From NCBI RefSeq assembly GCF_900167065.1, contig NZ_FUYA01000004.1, positions 143,030-207,029 of the forward strand: 64,000 nucleotides of DNA. Reading direction: 5' to 3'. A model generated the notes under the pieces. The model did no database searches. It saw only the letters and a list, made by a program, of their open reading frames with translations, and had not been told where the DNA came from. This DNA is from Desulfobaculum bizertense DSM 18034 (GTDB taxonomy: Bacteria > Desulfobacterota > Desulfovibrionia > Desulfovibrionales > Desulfovibrionaceae). The translations under genes and the position numbers were made by a program. This document shows, piece by piece, positions 7,337 through 14,506 of the stretch (position 1 is its first letter; each line of letters starts with the position of its first letter).

Positions 7337-8938
7337 CTAGATGCTCAGTTTTGCATCGGAATTATGCTTTGCAGCCCACCAGTCGAAGAGAATGCGGGTC
7401 ACAAAGATAGCCGTAAACATGGAGGCCAGAATACCCAGAGTCAGGGTCACGGCGAAGCCACGGATAGGACCGGTACCAAACTGATAAAGGATAATAGCAG
7501 CCAAAACCGTTGTGACGTTTGCGTCAAGAATGGTGAGGGTTGCACGTGCGTAGCCTTCTTCGATGGCTGCGCGAGCTGTCAAACCTCTGCGAAGTTCTTC
7601 ACGTATACGCTCAAAGATAATGACGTTTGCGTCAACAGCCATACCGATAGTCAGGATGATACCTGCGATACCGGGCATGGTCAGGGTCGCACCAAAGCCA
7701 GCAAGACCGGCCATGATAAGAACCATGTTGAAGATCAGGGCAAGGTCAGCAACAAAGCCACTGAAGCCGTAGTAGACAACCATAAAGAGAAGAACAACGG
7801 CAAAGCCAGCGGCAGCGGCGGTGACACCCTTGTCGATGGATTCCTGTCCAAGGGAAGGACCAACACTGCGTTCTTCGAGCACCTTAACAGGGGCAGGAAG
7901 AGCACCAGAGCGGAGCACCAGAGCAAGGTCAGCAGCTTCTGTATCGGAGAAGTTGCCTGTAATCTGAGCACGGCCGCCAGTGATTTTGTCCTGAATGACA
8001 GGAGCGGAATACACTTCGCTGTCGAGGACGATAGCGAGGCGTTTTTTCACATTTTCGCCAGTGATGCGAGCAAAGGTACGTGCGCCACGGGCGTTGAATG
8101 TCATGCTAACGTAGGCCTGACCAAAGTTGTCATAGCTGACGTGAGCGTCAGTGATGTACTCACCGGAAAGAACGGCGTCTTTTTTGAGGACGATTGGCTC
8201 TTCAGAGTAGGAACCATCCATACGCAGTTTTTTCAGAGTAGCCATCTCGCGGCCGGGGGCAAGAAAGCCCTTCTTGGCCTTGGCAAGGTCGGCCATGTCG
8301 TCAACGAGTTTGAACTCAAGGTGAGCAGTACGGCCAATAACATCAATAGCACGCTGCGGGTCATCAAGACCGGGCAGCTGTACCTGAATGCGACCGCCCT
8401 GCTGGCGACGAATATCGGGTTCAGCAACACCAAACTGGTCAATACGGGTACGGATAGTTTTCAGTACCTGATCGACGGTCAGCTTGGAGACCTGCCGTTC
8501 GTACTCGTCTTTCATGCTCAGGGTGTAGATCACTTTTCCGTCAGCGCTGTCTTTACGGCTGTCAACGGCGAGCATGTTCTTGTAGTGCTTGTCGAGCAGT
8601 GCGTCGAGTTCTGCACGCTGAGAATCTTTGAGCAGGGTGAATTCCAGAAGATTTCCGTTCTTTGCAGCAGGCTTAAGGACGACGACGCCCTCATCACGAG
8701 CTAAGGAACGAATGTCCTGACCAAGCTGGTTCAGGTTGTACTCAATAGCCTTGTCAATATCGACACCCAAAGTCAGGTGAACACCACCTTTGAGGTCGAG
8801 ACCCAGACTGATCTCGTCGTCGGGGAGGACTTTCCGCATGGGGGAATCCTTCGCAACAAACGAGGGCAGCACATAGGCAAGGCCGAGCACGCCCACCAGC
8901 AGGGCGAGAATAATGCGGTAACGCAGGCTCCCTTTCAT
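7337..8938 (-). CDS. secD: Protein translocase subunit SecD
   Basis: Inner-membrane partner of SecF in the SecDF export motor. The 533-residue protein starts with a membrane helix (YRIILALLVGVLGLAYVLPSF), then DEISLGLDLKGGVHLTLGVD, which is typical of SecD. A periplasmic P1 head domain follows, then the six-helix RND part with GMAVDANVIIFERIREELRRG and a last helix pair. The start is the ATG giving MKGSLRYRII, preceded by GAGGAG. The upstream yajC gene is separated by 171 bases that hold two hairpins, unusual inside this operon. Confidence 0.96.
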   Translation of the reverse strand: MKGSLRYRIILALLVGVLGLAYVLPSFVAKDSPMRKVLPDDEISLGLDLKGGVHLTLGVDIDKAIEYNLNQLGQDIRSLARDEGVVVLKPAAKNGNLLEFTLLKDSQRAELDALLDKHYKNMLAVDSRKDSADGKVIYTLSMKDEYERQVSKLTVDQVLKTIRTRIDQFGVAEPDIRRQQGGRIQVQLPGLDDPQRAIDVIGRTAHLEFKLVDDMADLAKAKKGFLAPGREMATLKKLRMDGSYSEEPIVLKKDAVLSGEYITDAHVSYDNFGQAYVSMTFNARGARTFARITGENVKKRLAIVLDSEVYSAPVIQDKITGGRAQITGNFSDTEAADLALVLRSGALPAPVKVLEERSVGPSLGQESIDKGVTAAAAGFAVVLLFMVVYYGFSGFVADLALIFNMVLIMAGLAGFGATLTMPGIAGIILTIGMAVDANVIIFERIREELRRGLTARAAIEEGYARATLTILDANVTTVLAAIILYQFGTGPIRGFAVTLTLGILASMFTAIFVTRILFDWWAAKHNSDAKLSI

Positions 8939-8968
8939 TGTTACTCCTCGGGCTCCAAACACAAACGC

Positions 8969-9077
8969 GGCGCAGACGATTTTTCTGCGCCGGTAGCCAG
9001 TAAAAATTTATTGTTCAATAACAAAGGCAAGCAGACCCCTGCGGACACATACCCACAGAAGCCACGTGCTTGCCTTT
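8969..9077 (-). other. Two hairpins between yajC and secD
   Basis: The yajC-secD gap holds two stem-loops. AAAGGCAAGCA (9023-9033) pairs perfectly with TGCTTGCCTTT (9067-9077) across a 33-base loop. GGCGCAG (8969-8975) pairs with CTGCGCC (8985-8991) across a nine-base loop, 31 bases before the secD start codon. On the transcribed strand the first stem is followed by TTTGTTATT, a weak terminator-like tract. They could lower secD read-through, mark an RNA processing site, or control translation. Confidence 0.5.
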
Positions 9078-9109
9078 TTTTCCACACTTGCGGGAAACAC
9101 CGCCCAAAA

Positions 9110-9472
9110 CTACTTTTTCTTTTTGTCGTTCTTGGCAGCGGGGAATGCTTTCGGAGCCTTGTCCAAAACGTTGGAGACAAAGCTACGATTGACGAGCAGG
9201 TCGCTTTCACCAACATTCAGCAGGACTTCTTCCTCATGCATTTCAACAATACGGCCGTAGAAACCACCGCCAGTCAGAACCCAATCACCTTTTTTCAGTG
9301 CGTTAAGCATTTCTTTGTGCTGCTTCGCTTTCTTCTGCTGCGGACGAATGAGCAGGAAGTAGAAGATAACGAACATAAGAACGAGGGGCATCATGGCGGT
9401 CAGCGGATTTGCAGCGCCGTCAGCTCCTGTCGCACCGGCGCCCATGGCGTAGGCTACGTCAGCGAAAAACAT
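9110..9472 (-). CDS. yajC: Preprotein translocase subunit YajC
   Basis: Small single-span membrane protein of the SecDF-YajC complex. The 120-residue product has one hydrophobic helix (LTAMMPLVLMFVIFYFLLIRPQQKKAKQH), with the family signature FLLIRPQQKK at its cytosolic end. A small beta-barrel domain follows with LKKGDWVLTGGGFYGRIVE, and a lysine-rich tail. The start is the ATG giving MFFADVAYAMG, which follows AGGAGG; longer readings in frame have no such site. First gene of yajC-secD-secF. Confidence 0.95.
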   Translation of the reverse strand: MFFADVAYAMGAGATGADGAANPLTAMMPLVLMFVIFYFLLIRPQQKKAKQHKEMLNALKKGDWVLTGGGFYGRIVEMHEEEVLLNVGESDLLVNRSFVSNVLDKAPKAFPAAKNDKKKK

Positions 9473-9874
9473 TTGGCCTCCTAATGAAGTGTTGGTATCC
9501 ATCCCGCGACCGAACCGAATCGGAGCAGGCGTTTGGTACATGTATCATAGCGTCCATAAAAAGAATAGGCCGCCATGCAATCTGATAAAGCCTTGGCGGG
9601 TTTTCGTCAACTCCGTCAGCCCCAGCTCAACCCTTGTATTCTGTAGGATACTGGAGAATATGGGAGAATGAAAAGGCAGGCTTTTTTTCAAAAGAAAAAT
9701 CTCCATCACCGTCTTTTTACAGAGAAAAAGCACAAGGCAACAGATGAAGTTCTTAAAGAGAACATTTTTAGGCGAAATCTTCAAGAAAATAAAACAGCTA
9801 TGCTCAGAGACTTTTCTTTCTCGAGTATTGTCTTTCCCATTCCTTTTTTTACGCAGTTGCCGTATGGTACATCC
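9473..9874. other. Divergent intergenic region, yajC / DUF1499 gene
   Basis: About 400 bases between divergent genes. A yajC promoter candidate is annotated separately at 9582-9610. The rightward half is A-rich and T-rich with poly-A stretches. Reading frames across it lack ribosome binding sites, and nothing else was recognised. Confidence 0.5.
9582..9610 (-). promoter_or_regulatory. Candidate promoter of yajC-secDF
   Basis: On the minus strand TTGACG (9605-9610) and TATCAG (9582-9587) are spaced 17 bases, a sigma70-like arrangement about 110 bases before the yajC start codon. Motif reading only. Confidence 0.4.
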
Positions 9875-10345
9875 ATGACTAGCCAGAGTTTACTCACACT
9901 GCTTGCGGTCTGGATATGCTTGGGCCTTTGCAGCTGCGTAACAGCATCAGACTCTTCTTCCGATCTGTCGAAACGTCGGCGATTCACCCCCTGCCCTTCC
10001 AGCCCCAATTGTGTGTCTTCTTATGCCACAGACAATACACACCGTATTGCGGCAATAGAAGCGCAAGGTCCTGTCCCAGAAGTAATGGCCCGTCTCAAAG
10101 CTGCCATTACGACAATTCCTCAATCAACCGTCCAACAGGAAGATGGGAACTACATTCATGCAACATTTCGTGTAAAGTTCCTGTTCATTCCCTTCACAGA
10201 TGATGTCGAGTGTCTGTATAGCCCGGAACAGAGTAAAATTCACATCCGTTCTGCGTCGCGTTCTGGGTACTGGGATTTTGGCGTGAACCGCCAAAGAGTA
10301 GAAAAGATCAGACGTCTTTTCGAAAAAGGCGTCACATCATTTTAG
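9875..10345 (+). CDS. DUF1499 family lipoprotein
   Basis: Predicted lipoprotein of 156 residues. The chosen ATG gives a signal peptide MTSQSLLTLLAVWICLGLCSC, with a lipobox-like LGLC at about position 18. The mature part has the DUF1499 pattern: PCPSSPNCVSSYA near the start, a central YIHATFRVKFLFIPFTDDVEC, and RSASRSGYWDFGVNRQRVEKIRRLF at the end. The biochemical role of DUF1499 is not known. A much longer in-frame reading starts about 69 codons upstream but would bury the signal peptide. It is transcribed alone toward a shared terminator with the converging gene. Confidence 0.85.
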   Translation: MTSQSLLTLLAVWICLGLCSCVTASDSSSDLSKRRRFTPCPSSPNCVSSYATDNTHRIAAIEAQGPVPEVMARLKAAITTIPQSTVQQEDGNYIHATFRVKFLFIPFTDDVECLYSPEQSKIHIRSASRSGYWDFGVNRQRVEKIRRLFEKGVTSF

Positions 10346-10348
10346 ACA

Positions 10349-10385
10349 TAAAAACGGCCCGCAATAGCGAGCCGTTTTTATTTTT
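10349..10385. terminator. Bidirectional terminator
   Basis: AAAACGGC pairs with GCCGTTTT, with A-tract and T-tract on the two sides. It lies between the convergent DUF1499 and DHS-like genes and can serve both. Confidence 0.85.
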
Positions 10386-11294
10386 TTATGAAAGATCTGC
10401 AAACTGCGGATGGGTGCAAATACCATGATGCAGGGCCGGAACAGTCTGCTTGTGGTCACCACGGATATCAATACCTACTCCACCGAGAGCCTCAGGCCAC
10501 TGCAAGACTCGAGTCCGGGGACGATACATATCAATAAAATCAAAATTCGCCGTAGTAAATCCAGAAACATCACAGCCAAGATTCCGAGCAATTGTCAAGG
10601 CTTTCAGAAAAACTTCGGGCATAATAACAGCAGAACCAATATTCAGCACGACGCCCTTGGCCATCTCAGAAATCGTTTCCGTGATGATCTCAAAATCATG
10701 AAAAGAGGTCGCACCTAAGGCTGCGCCATCACATAACGGATGCTGATGAATAATATCACCACCAATCGCGACATGGATTGTCGCAGGAATACCGAGTTGG
10801 TAGGCATTCCACAGCACGCTGTCTTCACGGTGCGGCAACGCCTCCTGATCGATCATCCGGGCGATGCCATAGCCATAGCCCAAACCATCAGCTGCGGCAT
10901 TCAGAATAGCCTGATTCATCATGGAACCAGTCTCCTCTGCCATGCCAAAACTTCCATCTTTCAGGCCATTCGGCACATGCTCCGAAGTCTCGCCAATCAA
11001 CGCAATTTCAAAGTCATGGATAGAAACAGAGCCATTGCCAGAAATATGGTCAATATAGCCCTTTTTCATCAAATCAATGAGCAACGCGCCACAGCCTTCT
11101 TTCACAACAGCGCCGCCCATCATGACCAAAACCTTTGCCCCTGCTTTTTTGGCAGCGACAACATGGTCAGCAAGCGTGCTCATGTTTGAGACGGGTGACA
11201 CAGAATATGATTCAGGACGAATCATCCGCTCAAGGCTAAACTTGTTTTGCCGCTGGCGAATGGGATATGTTCTGATTTTTGAAAAATTAAGCAT
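10386..11294 (-). CDS. Deoxyhypusine synthase-like protein, substrate unknown
   Basis: Predicted cytosolic protein of 302 residues. It has the feel of the deoxyhypusine synthase/DHS-like NAD-binding fold: alternating strands with GAKVLVMMGGAVVKEGCG, GNGSVSIHDFEIALIGETSE, DGSFGMAEETG, HVAIGGDIIHQHP and NIGSAVIMPEVFLKAL. Bacteria lack eIF5A, so true deoxyhypusine synthesis is not expected; bacterial relatives act on polyamines or amino acids, or are uncharacterised. I cannot assign a substrate. The start is the ATG giving MLNFSKIRTYP, 6 bases after GGAGGGAG. The gene upstream on this strand is a phosphoethanolamine transferase, separated by a terminator-like hairpin, so the two are probably separate units. 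Confidence 0.55.
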   Translation of the reverse strand: MLNFSKIRTYPIRQRQNKFSLERMIRPESYSVSPVSNMSTLADHVVAAKKAGAKVLVMMGGAVVKEGCGALLIDLMKKGYIDHISGNGSVSIHDFEIALIGETSEHVPNGLKDGSFGMAEETGSMMNQAILNAAADGLGYGYGIARMIDQEALPHREDSVLWNAYQLGIPATIHVAIGGDIIHQHPLCDGAALGATSFHDFEIITETISEMAKGVVLNIGSAVIMPEVFLKALTIARNLGCDVSGFTTANFDFIDMYRPRTRVLQWPEALGGVGIDIRGDHKQTVPALHHGICTHPQFADLS

Positions 11295-11328
11295 TGATAA
11301 CTCCCTCCATAAGGGTCTCACGACACAG

Positions 11329-11375
11329 AAAAGGCCAGTGCCGATACCGCATGAAGGGGTACCAAGACACTGGCC
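11329..11375 (-). terminator. Terminator-like hairpin after the phosphoethanolamine transferase gene
   Basis: GGCCAGTG (11333-11340) pairs with CACTGGCC (11368-11375) across a long 27-base loop; on the minus strand the stem is followed by TTTTC. It lies 16 bases after the stop codon. Confidence 0.5.
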
Positions 11376-11391
11376 AGCTTGCAAGAAGAAG

Positions 11392-12924
11392 CTATATTGC
11401 CTTGCCCCGAGTCAAATCGAGTTTTGGATCAAGGAGCTGCGACTGGATACCGCCAAGTCCCAAAATCGTATGATACAGGTTGTCGTGCGAAACAGATTTG
11501 CCAAGCGAAGAGCGCAAGCCCGCAACAATCTCAGGATGCTTCTGGGCGTAGAGGTCACTGTACCAAATCAGCAGCGGCACTTCATACTGCTCTTTCTGAA
11601 TGGAGGTTCCATGAAGAAAAACACCGCGTTTTCCCAAAGAATCGCCATGATCTGAGGCGTAAATCAAGACTGCATCCTTGTCCCGAAGTTTATCCATAAC
11701 CCCAACGAGGAAACTGTCCAGCTTATAGATTGTGTTGTCATAAGCGTTAATCACTTCATCATGATACTGCGCCAAATTCTCATTCTCATACGCATCTGGA
11801 ACAAATTTTCTAAAGTCGTCACCATAATGCTTTTTGTATGAGAAATGGGAACCACTCATATGAAGAAGAATAAGCTGTCCACCCTTCACTGTGTTTGCTG
11901 CATGCTCAAGAGGATCAAGAAGAGTGAAATCTCCGCCACCGTTGTGTATATATTGTACATCTTGCGCACAGGAAATCAGCATATCTGTCAGCTGACCACT
12001 TCGGCCAATCTTATTCTGCTTGGAATAAAAAGCAGTTCTGTAGCCCAATCCATTATAAATTTTAATGAAAGAGCCATGCCGCGGCTTCCGTTTTTTGATT
12101 GTTGCGTCAGTAAGCATACCAACCAAAGAAACGCGCGTTGTGTTACCAAAAGAGCGGCAGACACCAAAGTTGAGCAGATTTTTTTCTTTTGCAAGACGCG
12201 GCGTGGTCTCTCTGGGGTATCCGTTTATCCCCAAATGATACGCCTGAACACTTTCCCCAATAATAAACGTCACAATAGGGCGATCTTCCTGCGGCAAAGC
12301 AGAACACGGCACCGTCGCAGGGTCTGGCAGATTCAGCATTTTTTGCATTTCATTGGCTTCATGCAAATACATGCGAGCAGCCTTGGGAACCGAAAACGGA
12401 TAAATACGGCTCAGCGAAATTGCCTCATATGTTTTTTGCACCTTAAAGTGCTTCAAACCTATCCACGCTCCCTTGTACACAAAAACAGTGCAGGCCAAGA
12501 CACCAACAAAAATACCAAACTTCAGCCGTCTGTTTTTCAAATCAAATGAACCAGACAACCAAGCCTGCACAAAGCCAAAGACTATGCCAGCTCCTAGAAT
12601 CCCCATAAGGCTGGGAGTCAGGAAGCTGTTTACTTCAAATCTGTTTGCTTCCACAAGCCACGCCAAAGAATCATAGCTCAGGGACACACCAAATGTTTTA
12701 TAAAAATATGCAGCGGCAAAACCGCCAGCGCTCACAAGAGGGAAAAGCGCCACGCGAACATAGGGCACAAGCGAGATAAGCAGGCCCAAAGCAAGAGACA
12801 ACACACATACGACGACCAGATCCAGGAGCATTCCCCAAACCGGAAGTTCATATATCTGCTGATTAAACATCGCACCGGCAAAAGCGCAGCTCAGCAGAAA
12901 AAAGAAAAATTTATTTAAGCGCAT
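11392..12924 (-). CDS. Phosphoethanolamine transferase (EptA/sulfatase family)
   Basis: Inner-membrane enzyme predicted to move phosphoethanolamine from phosphatidylethanolamine to lipid A or core LPS, leaving diacylglycerol. The 510-residue protein has an N-terminal block of about five membrane helices (to about residue 160) and a periplasmic sulfatase-fold domain. Visible active-site elements are FIIGESVQAYHLGINGYPRETTP (metal-ligand Glu about 224), the nucleophile region SFGNTTRVSLVGM (Thr about 262-263), and YASDHGDSLG with Asp-His about 424-425. It starts 11 bases after dgkA, whose product recycles the diacylglycerol. The exact acceptor (lipid A or Kdo/heptose) cannot be told, so no EptA/EptB symbol is given. 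Confidence 0.85.
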   Translation of the reverse strand: MRLNKFFFFLLSCAFAGAMFNQQIYELPVWGMLLDLVVVCVLSLALGLLISLVPYVRVALFPLVSAGGFAAAYFYKTFGVSLSYDSLAWLVEANRFEVNSFLTPSLMGILGAGIVFGFVQAWLSGSFDLKNRRLKFGIFVGVLACTVFVYKGAWIGLKHFKVQKTYEAISLSRIYPFSVPKAARMYLHEANEMQKMLNLPDPATVPCSALPQEDRPIVTFIIGESVQAYHLGINGYPRETTPRLAKEKNLLNFGVCRSFGNTTRVSLVGMLTDATIKKRKPRHGSFIKIYNGLGYRTAFYSKQNKIGRSGQLTDMLISCAQDVQYIHNGGGDFTLLDPLEHAANTVKGGQLILLHMSGSHFSYKKHYGDDFRKFVPDAYENENLAQYHDEVINAYDNTIYKLDSFLVGVMDKLRDKDAVLIYASDHGDSLGKRGVFLHGTSIQKEQYEVPLLIWYSDLYAQKHPEIVAGLRSSLGKSVSHDNLYHTILGLGGIQSQLLDPKLDLTRGKAI

Positions 12925-12935
12925 CCCTTCTCCCT

Positions 12936-13283
12936 TTAGCTCACCAACACTGCAAACCAGGTGATGCCCGCAATGCACAAGGCGACAAACACCGCAGCAG
13001 AGCCAAGATCCTTGGCCTGCTTGGCATATTCATTCCATTCTGTGCCAACACGATCAGTCACAGCCTCAATTGCCGTGTTCAAAAGCTCCGTCAGCAAAAC
13101 CAGCAACCAGCTACTTATAAGAACAGCCGTCTCCAGAGCTGTATCTCCAATCCAAAACGCCAGCACAATCACAGGTACGAGCACAAGCAGTTCATCCTGC
13201 ACGGCTTTTTCTTTCTGAGCTGCGCTTCTCAATCCATCCCAAGAGTACGATGCAGCCTTTACAATTCGCGAAATGCGTTCCAT
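12936..13283 (-). CDS. dgkA: Diacylglycerol kinase (prokaryotic type)
   Basis: Small trimeric membrane enzyme that phosphorylates diacylglycerol to phosphatidate. The product of 115 residues has three membrane helices and the family signature TELLNTAIEAVTDRVG (catalytic Glu about 66), followed by KQAKDLGSAAVFVAL. The start is the ATG giving MERISRIVKAA, seven bases after GGAG. Longer frames would run into the upstream terminator. It is co-directional with and just upstream of the phosphoethanolamine transferase, which makes diacylglycerol as by-product. A functional pair is inferred; dgkA-eptA pairs are known elsewhere, for example beside some mcr-type genes. Confidence 0.92.
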   Translation of the reverse strand: MERISRIVKAASYSWDGLRSAAQKEKAVQDELLVLVPVIVLAFWIGDTALETAVLISSWLLVLLTELLNTAIEAVTDRVGTEWNEYAKQAKDLGSAAVFVALCIAGITWFAVLVS

Positions 13284-13363
13284 ACGCTTCTCCAGTGATT
13301 CAAGGTTCCTGCTGGGACTACCCTTGTCAGCCTCAAGCGTCAATATTCCCAGCAAACGCATAT

Positions 13364-13391
13364 AAAAAAAAGCCCCCATAAAGGGGGCTTT
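13364..13391 (-). terminator. Rho-independent terminator after the charged lipoprotein gene
   Basis: AAAGCCCCC pairs with GGGGGCTTT around five bases, followed on the minus strand by eight T. It separates the lipoprotein gene from dgkA. Confidence 0.9.
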
Positions 13392-13414
13392 CCTTCATGA
13401 CGATAAACACTTTT

Positions 13415-14074
13415 TTAATAGTAGAAAACGTCATCTTTTTTATGATGTTTTTTCGCCTGATGAACAGCCTTTTCATGTTTGTGCTGCTCCTTGCGAAGCT
13501 CACGTTCCAGACGTCGCTGTTCACGCTCACGCTGCTTGACACGTTCTCTTTCCTGCTTTTCACGCTCACGTTCACGTTGCAGGCGAGCCTGCTCCTGATG
13601 TTTTCTCTCGCGCTCATGCCGCATACGCTCATGTTCATGACGTCGGCGTTCCTGTTCGTGGCGCAAACGATCCTGTTCATGGCGTCGGCGGTCCTGCTCG
13701 CGGCGAACCTGTTCCTGCTTGTGGCGCCAGCGCTCCTGGTCCCGACGCATCTGCTCTTCATGCCGCTGCCGATCCTGCTCGCGACGGAACCGCTCAACAG
13801 TTCGATTTGCGTGAATCTGTTCATTTTTGCCCTGGCGATATCCATCATTCCAGCCCTGACGATACTGCCCATTGCGCTGGAATCGCCGGGTATTCTTCTT
13901 AAAGCTATAGAAACCACCAGCCGAAGCCCGGCCACTTTCATTTCCGTCCTGGTAGCCTTGCGAATAGGCAGCAGAATATCCCTTACTCATCATGTATTCT
14001 TTCTGGCTCATACAGCCTGTCAAAAACAGCATACACGACAAGGAGACCATCACGGCCATCATGCCTTTTTTCAT
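13415..14074 (-). CDS. Lipoprotein with long Arg/Glu/His-rich helical tail
   Basis: Predicted 219-residue lipoprotein of unknown function. The signal peptide MKKGMMAVMVSLSCMLFLTGC ends in an LTGC lipobox (Cys about 21). Residues about 25-85 hold glycine/tyrosine-rich GYxxGYxDG-type repeats (GYSAAYSQGYQDGNESG, QYRQGWNDGYRQG). From about 90 to 200 the chain is almost only R, E, Q, H and K in repeats like RREQDRRRHEQDR, so a long single helix or coiled coil is likely. The tail is Lys/His rich and ends DDVFYY. No homolog is recognised. The tail could span periplasm, bind peptidoglycan or bind metal through its histidines. The opposite strand is open and hydrophobic only because of this codon pattern. 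Confidence 0.8.
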   Translation of the reverse strand: MKKGMMAVMVSLSCMLFLTGCMSQKEYMMSKGYSAAYSQGYQDGNESGRASAGGFYSFKKNTRRFQRNGQYRQGWNDGYRQGKNEQIHANRTVERFRREQDRQRHEEQMRRDQERWRHKQEQVRREQDRRRHEQDRLRHEQERRRHEHERMRHERERKHQEQARLQREREREKQERERVKQREREQRRLERELRKEQHKHEKAVHQAKKHHKKDDVFYY

Positions 14075-14506
14075 ATTCTCTGCCCTCATTTTTCTAAAGT
14101 CATCTTTTATGAATGCGCGCACTGCTGCGCATTGAGCGCCCGCACTAAATCATTTTTATCCAAGTATCAAGTCCCAGCACTTTTCTTCCCCTTGTCACCA
14201 CGCAACAAAAACCAATCGACGTCTTTGTTCACTCTGCAACAGAGATATTTCTTGCACCTCTTGTGCAACGCATATGAATAATTCTGTATTAAAAATACAA
14301 CCATACATATCTATTCTATATTGAAATTTCTATCTTTTTTGATTTTACAAGAAAAATCATTAGGGTTTTCTGTAAAAACAGACTCATCCACTTTTTTTGT
14401 GCCTAAAGTTGTTTTCTTCCACAAAGTTGATAATTGTGTCGGCAACGTTCTCCACGGCGTAATCCGCCGGGAGAAAAGAGCAAAACACTTTCACAAGCAG
14501 AGAACC
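14075..14506. other. Divergent intergenic region, lipoprotein / queuosine salvage gene
   Basis: About 430 bases between divergent genes. Close to the lipoprotein start is a perfect 7-bp inverted repeat, AATGCGC (14112-14118) and GCGCATT (14127-14133), with an eight-base loop. The middle (14280-14400) is very A/T rich, as in promoter regions. A rightward frame is open from 14321, but it has no ribosome binding site and no family resemblance before 14507. No confident promoter was picked. Confidence 0.5.

Noticed and set aside
7313-8704. 463-codon frame opposite secD and secF
   Set aside because: Antisense shadow of two well-supported genes, no family resemblance.
9545-9784. 79-codon minus-strand frame upstream of yajC
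   Set aside because: It contains the yajC promoter candidate and A/T-rich leader, has no ribosome binding site, and reads as a lysine/phenylalanine-rich chance peptide.
13397-14281. Hydrophobic 294-codon frame opposite the charged lipoprotein
   Set aside because: It mirrors the Arg/Glu/His codons of the true gene. It covers a terminator and has no start signal.
14321-14506. Upstream extension of the queuosine salvage gene by 62 codons
   Set aside because: The extension is A/T rich like a promoter region, has no ribosome binding site, and family length fits the later ATG.
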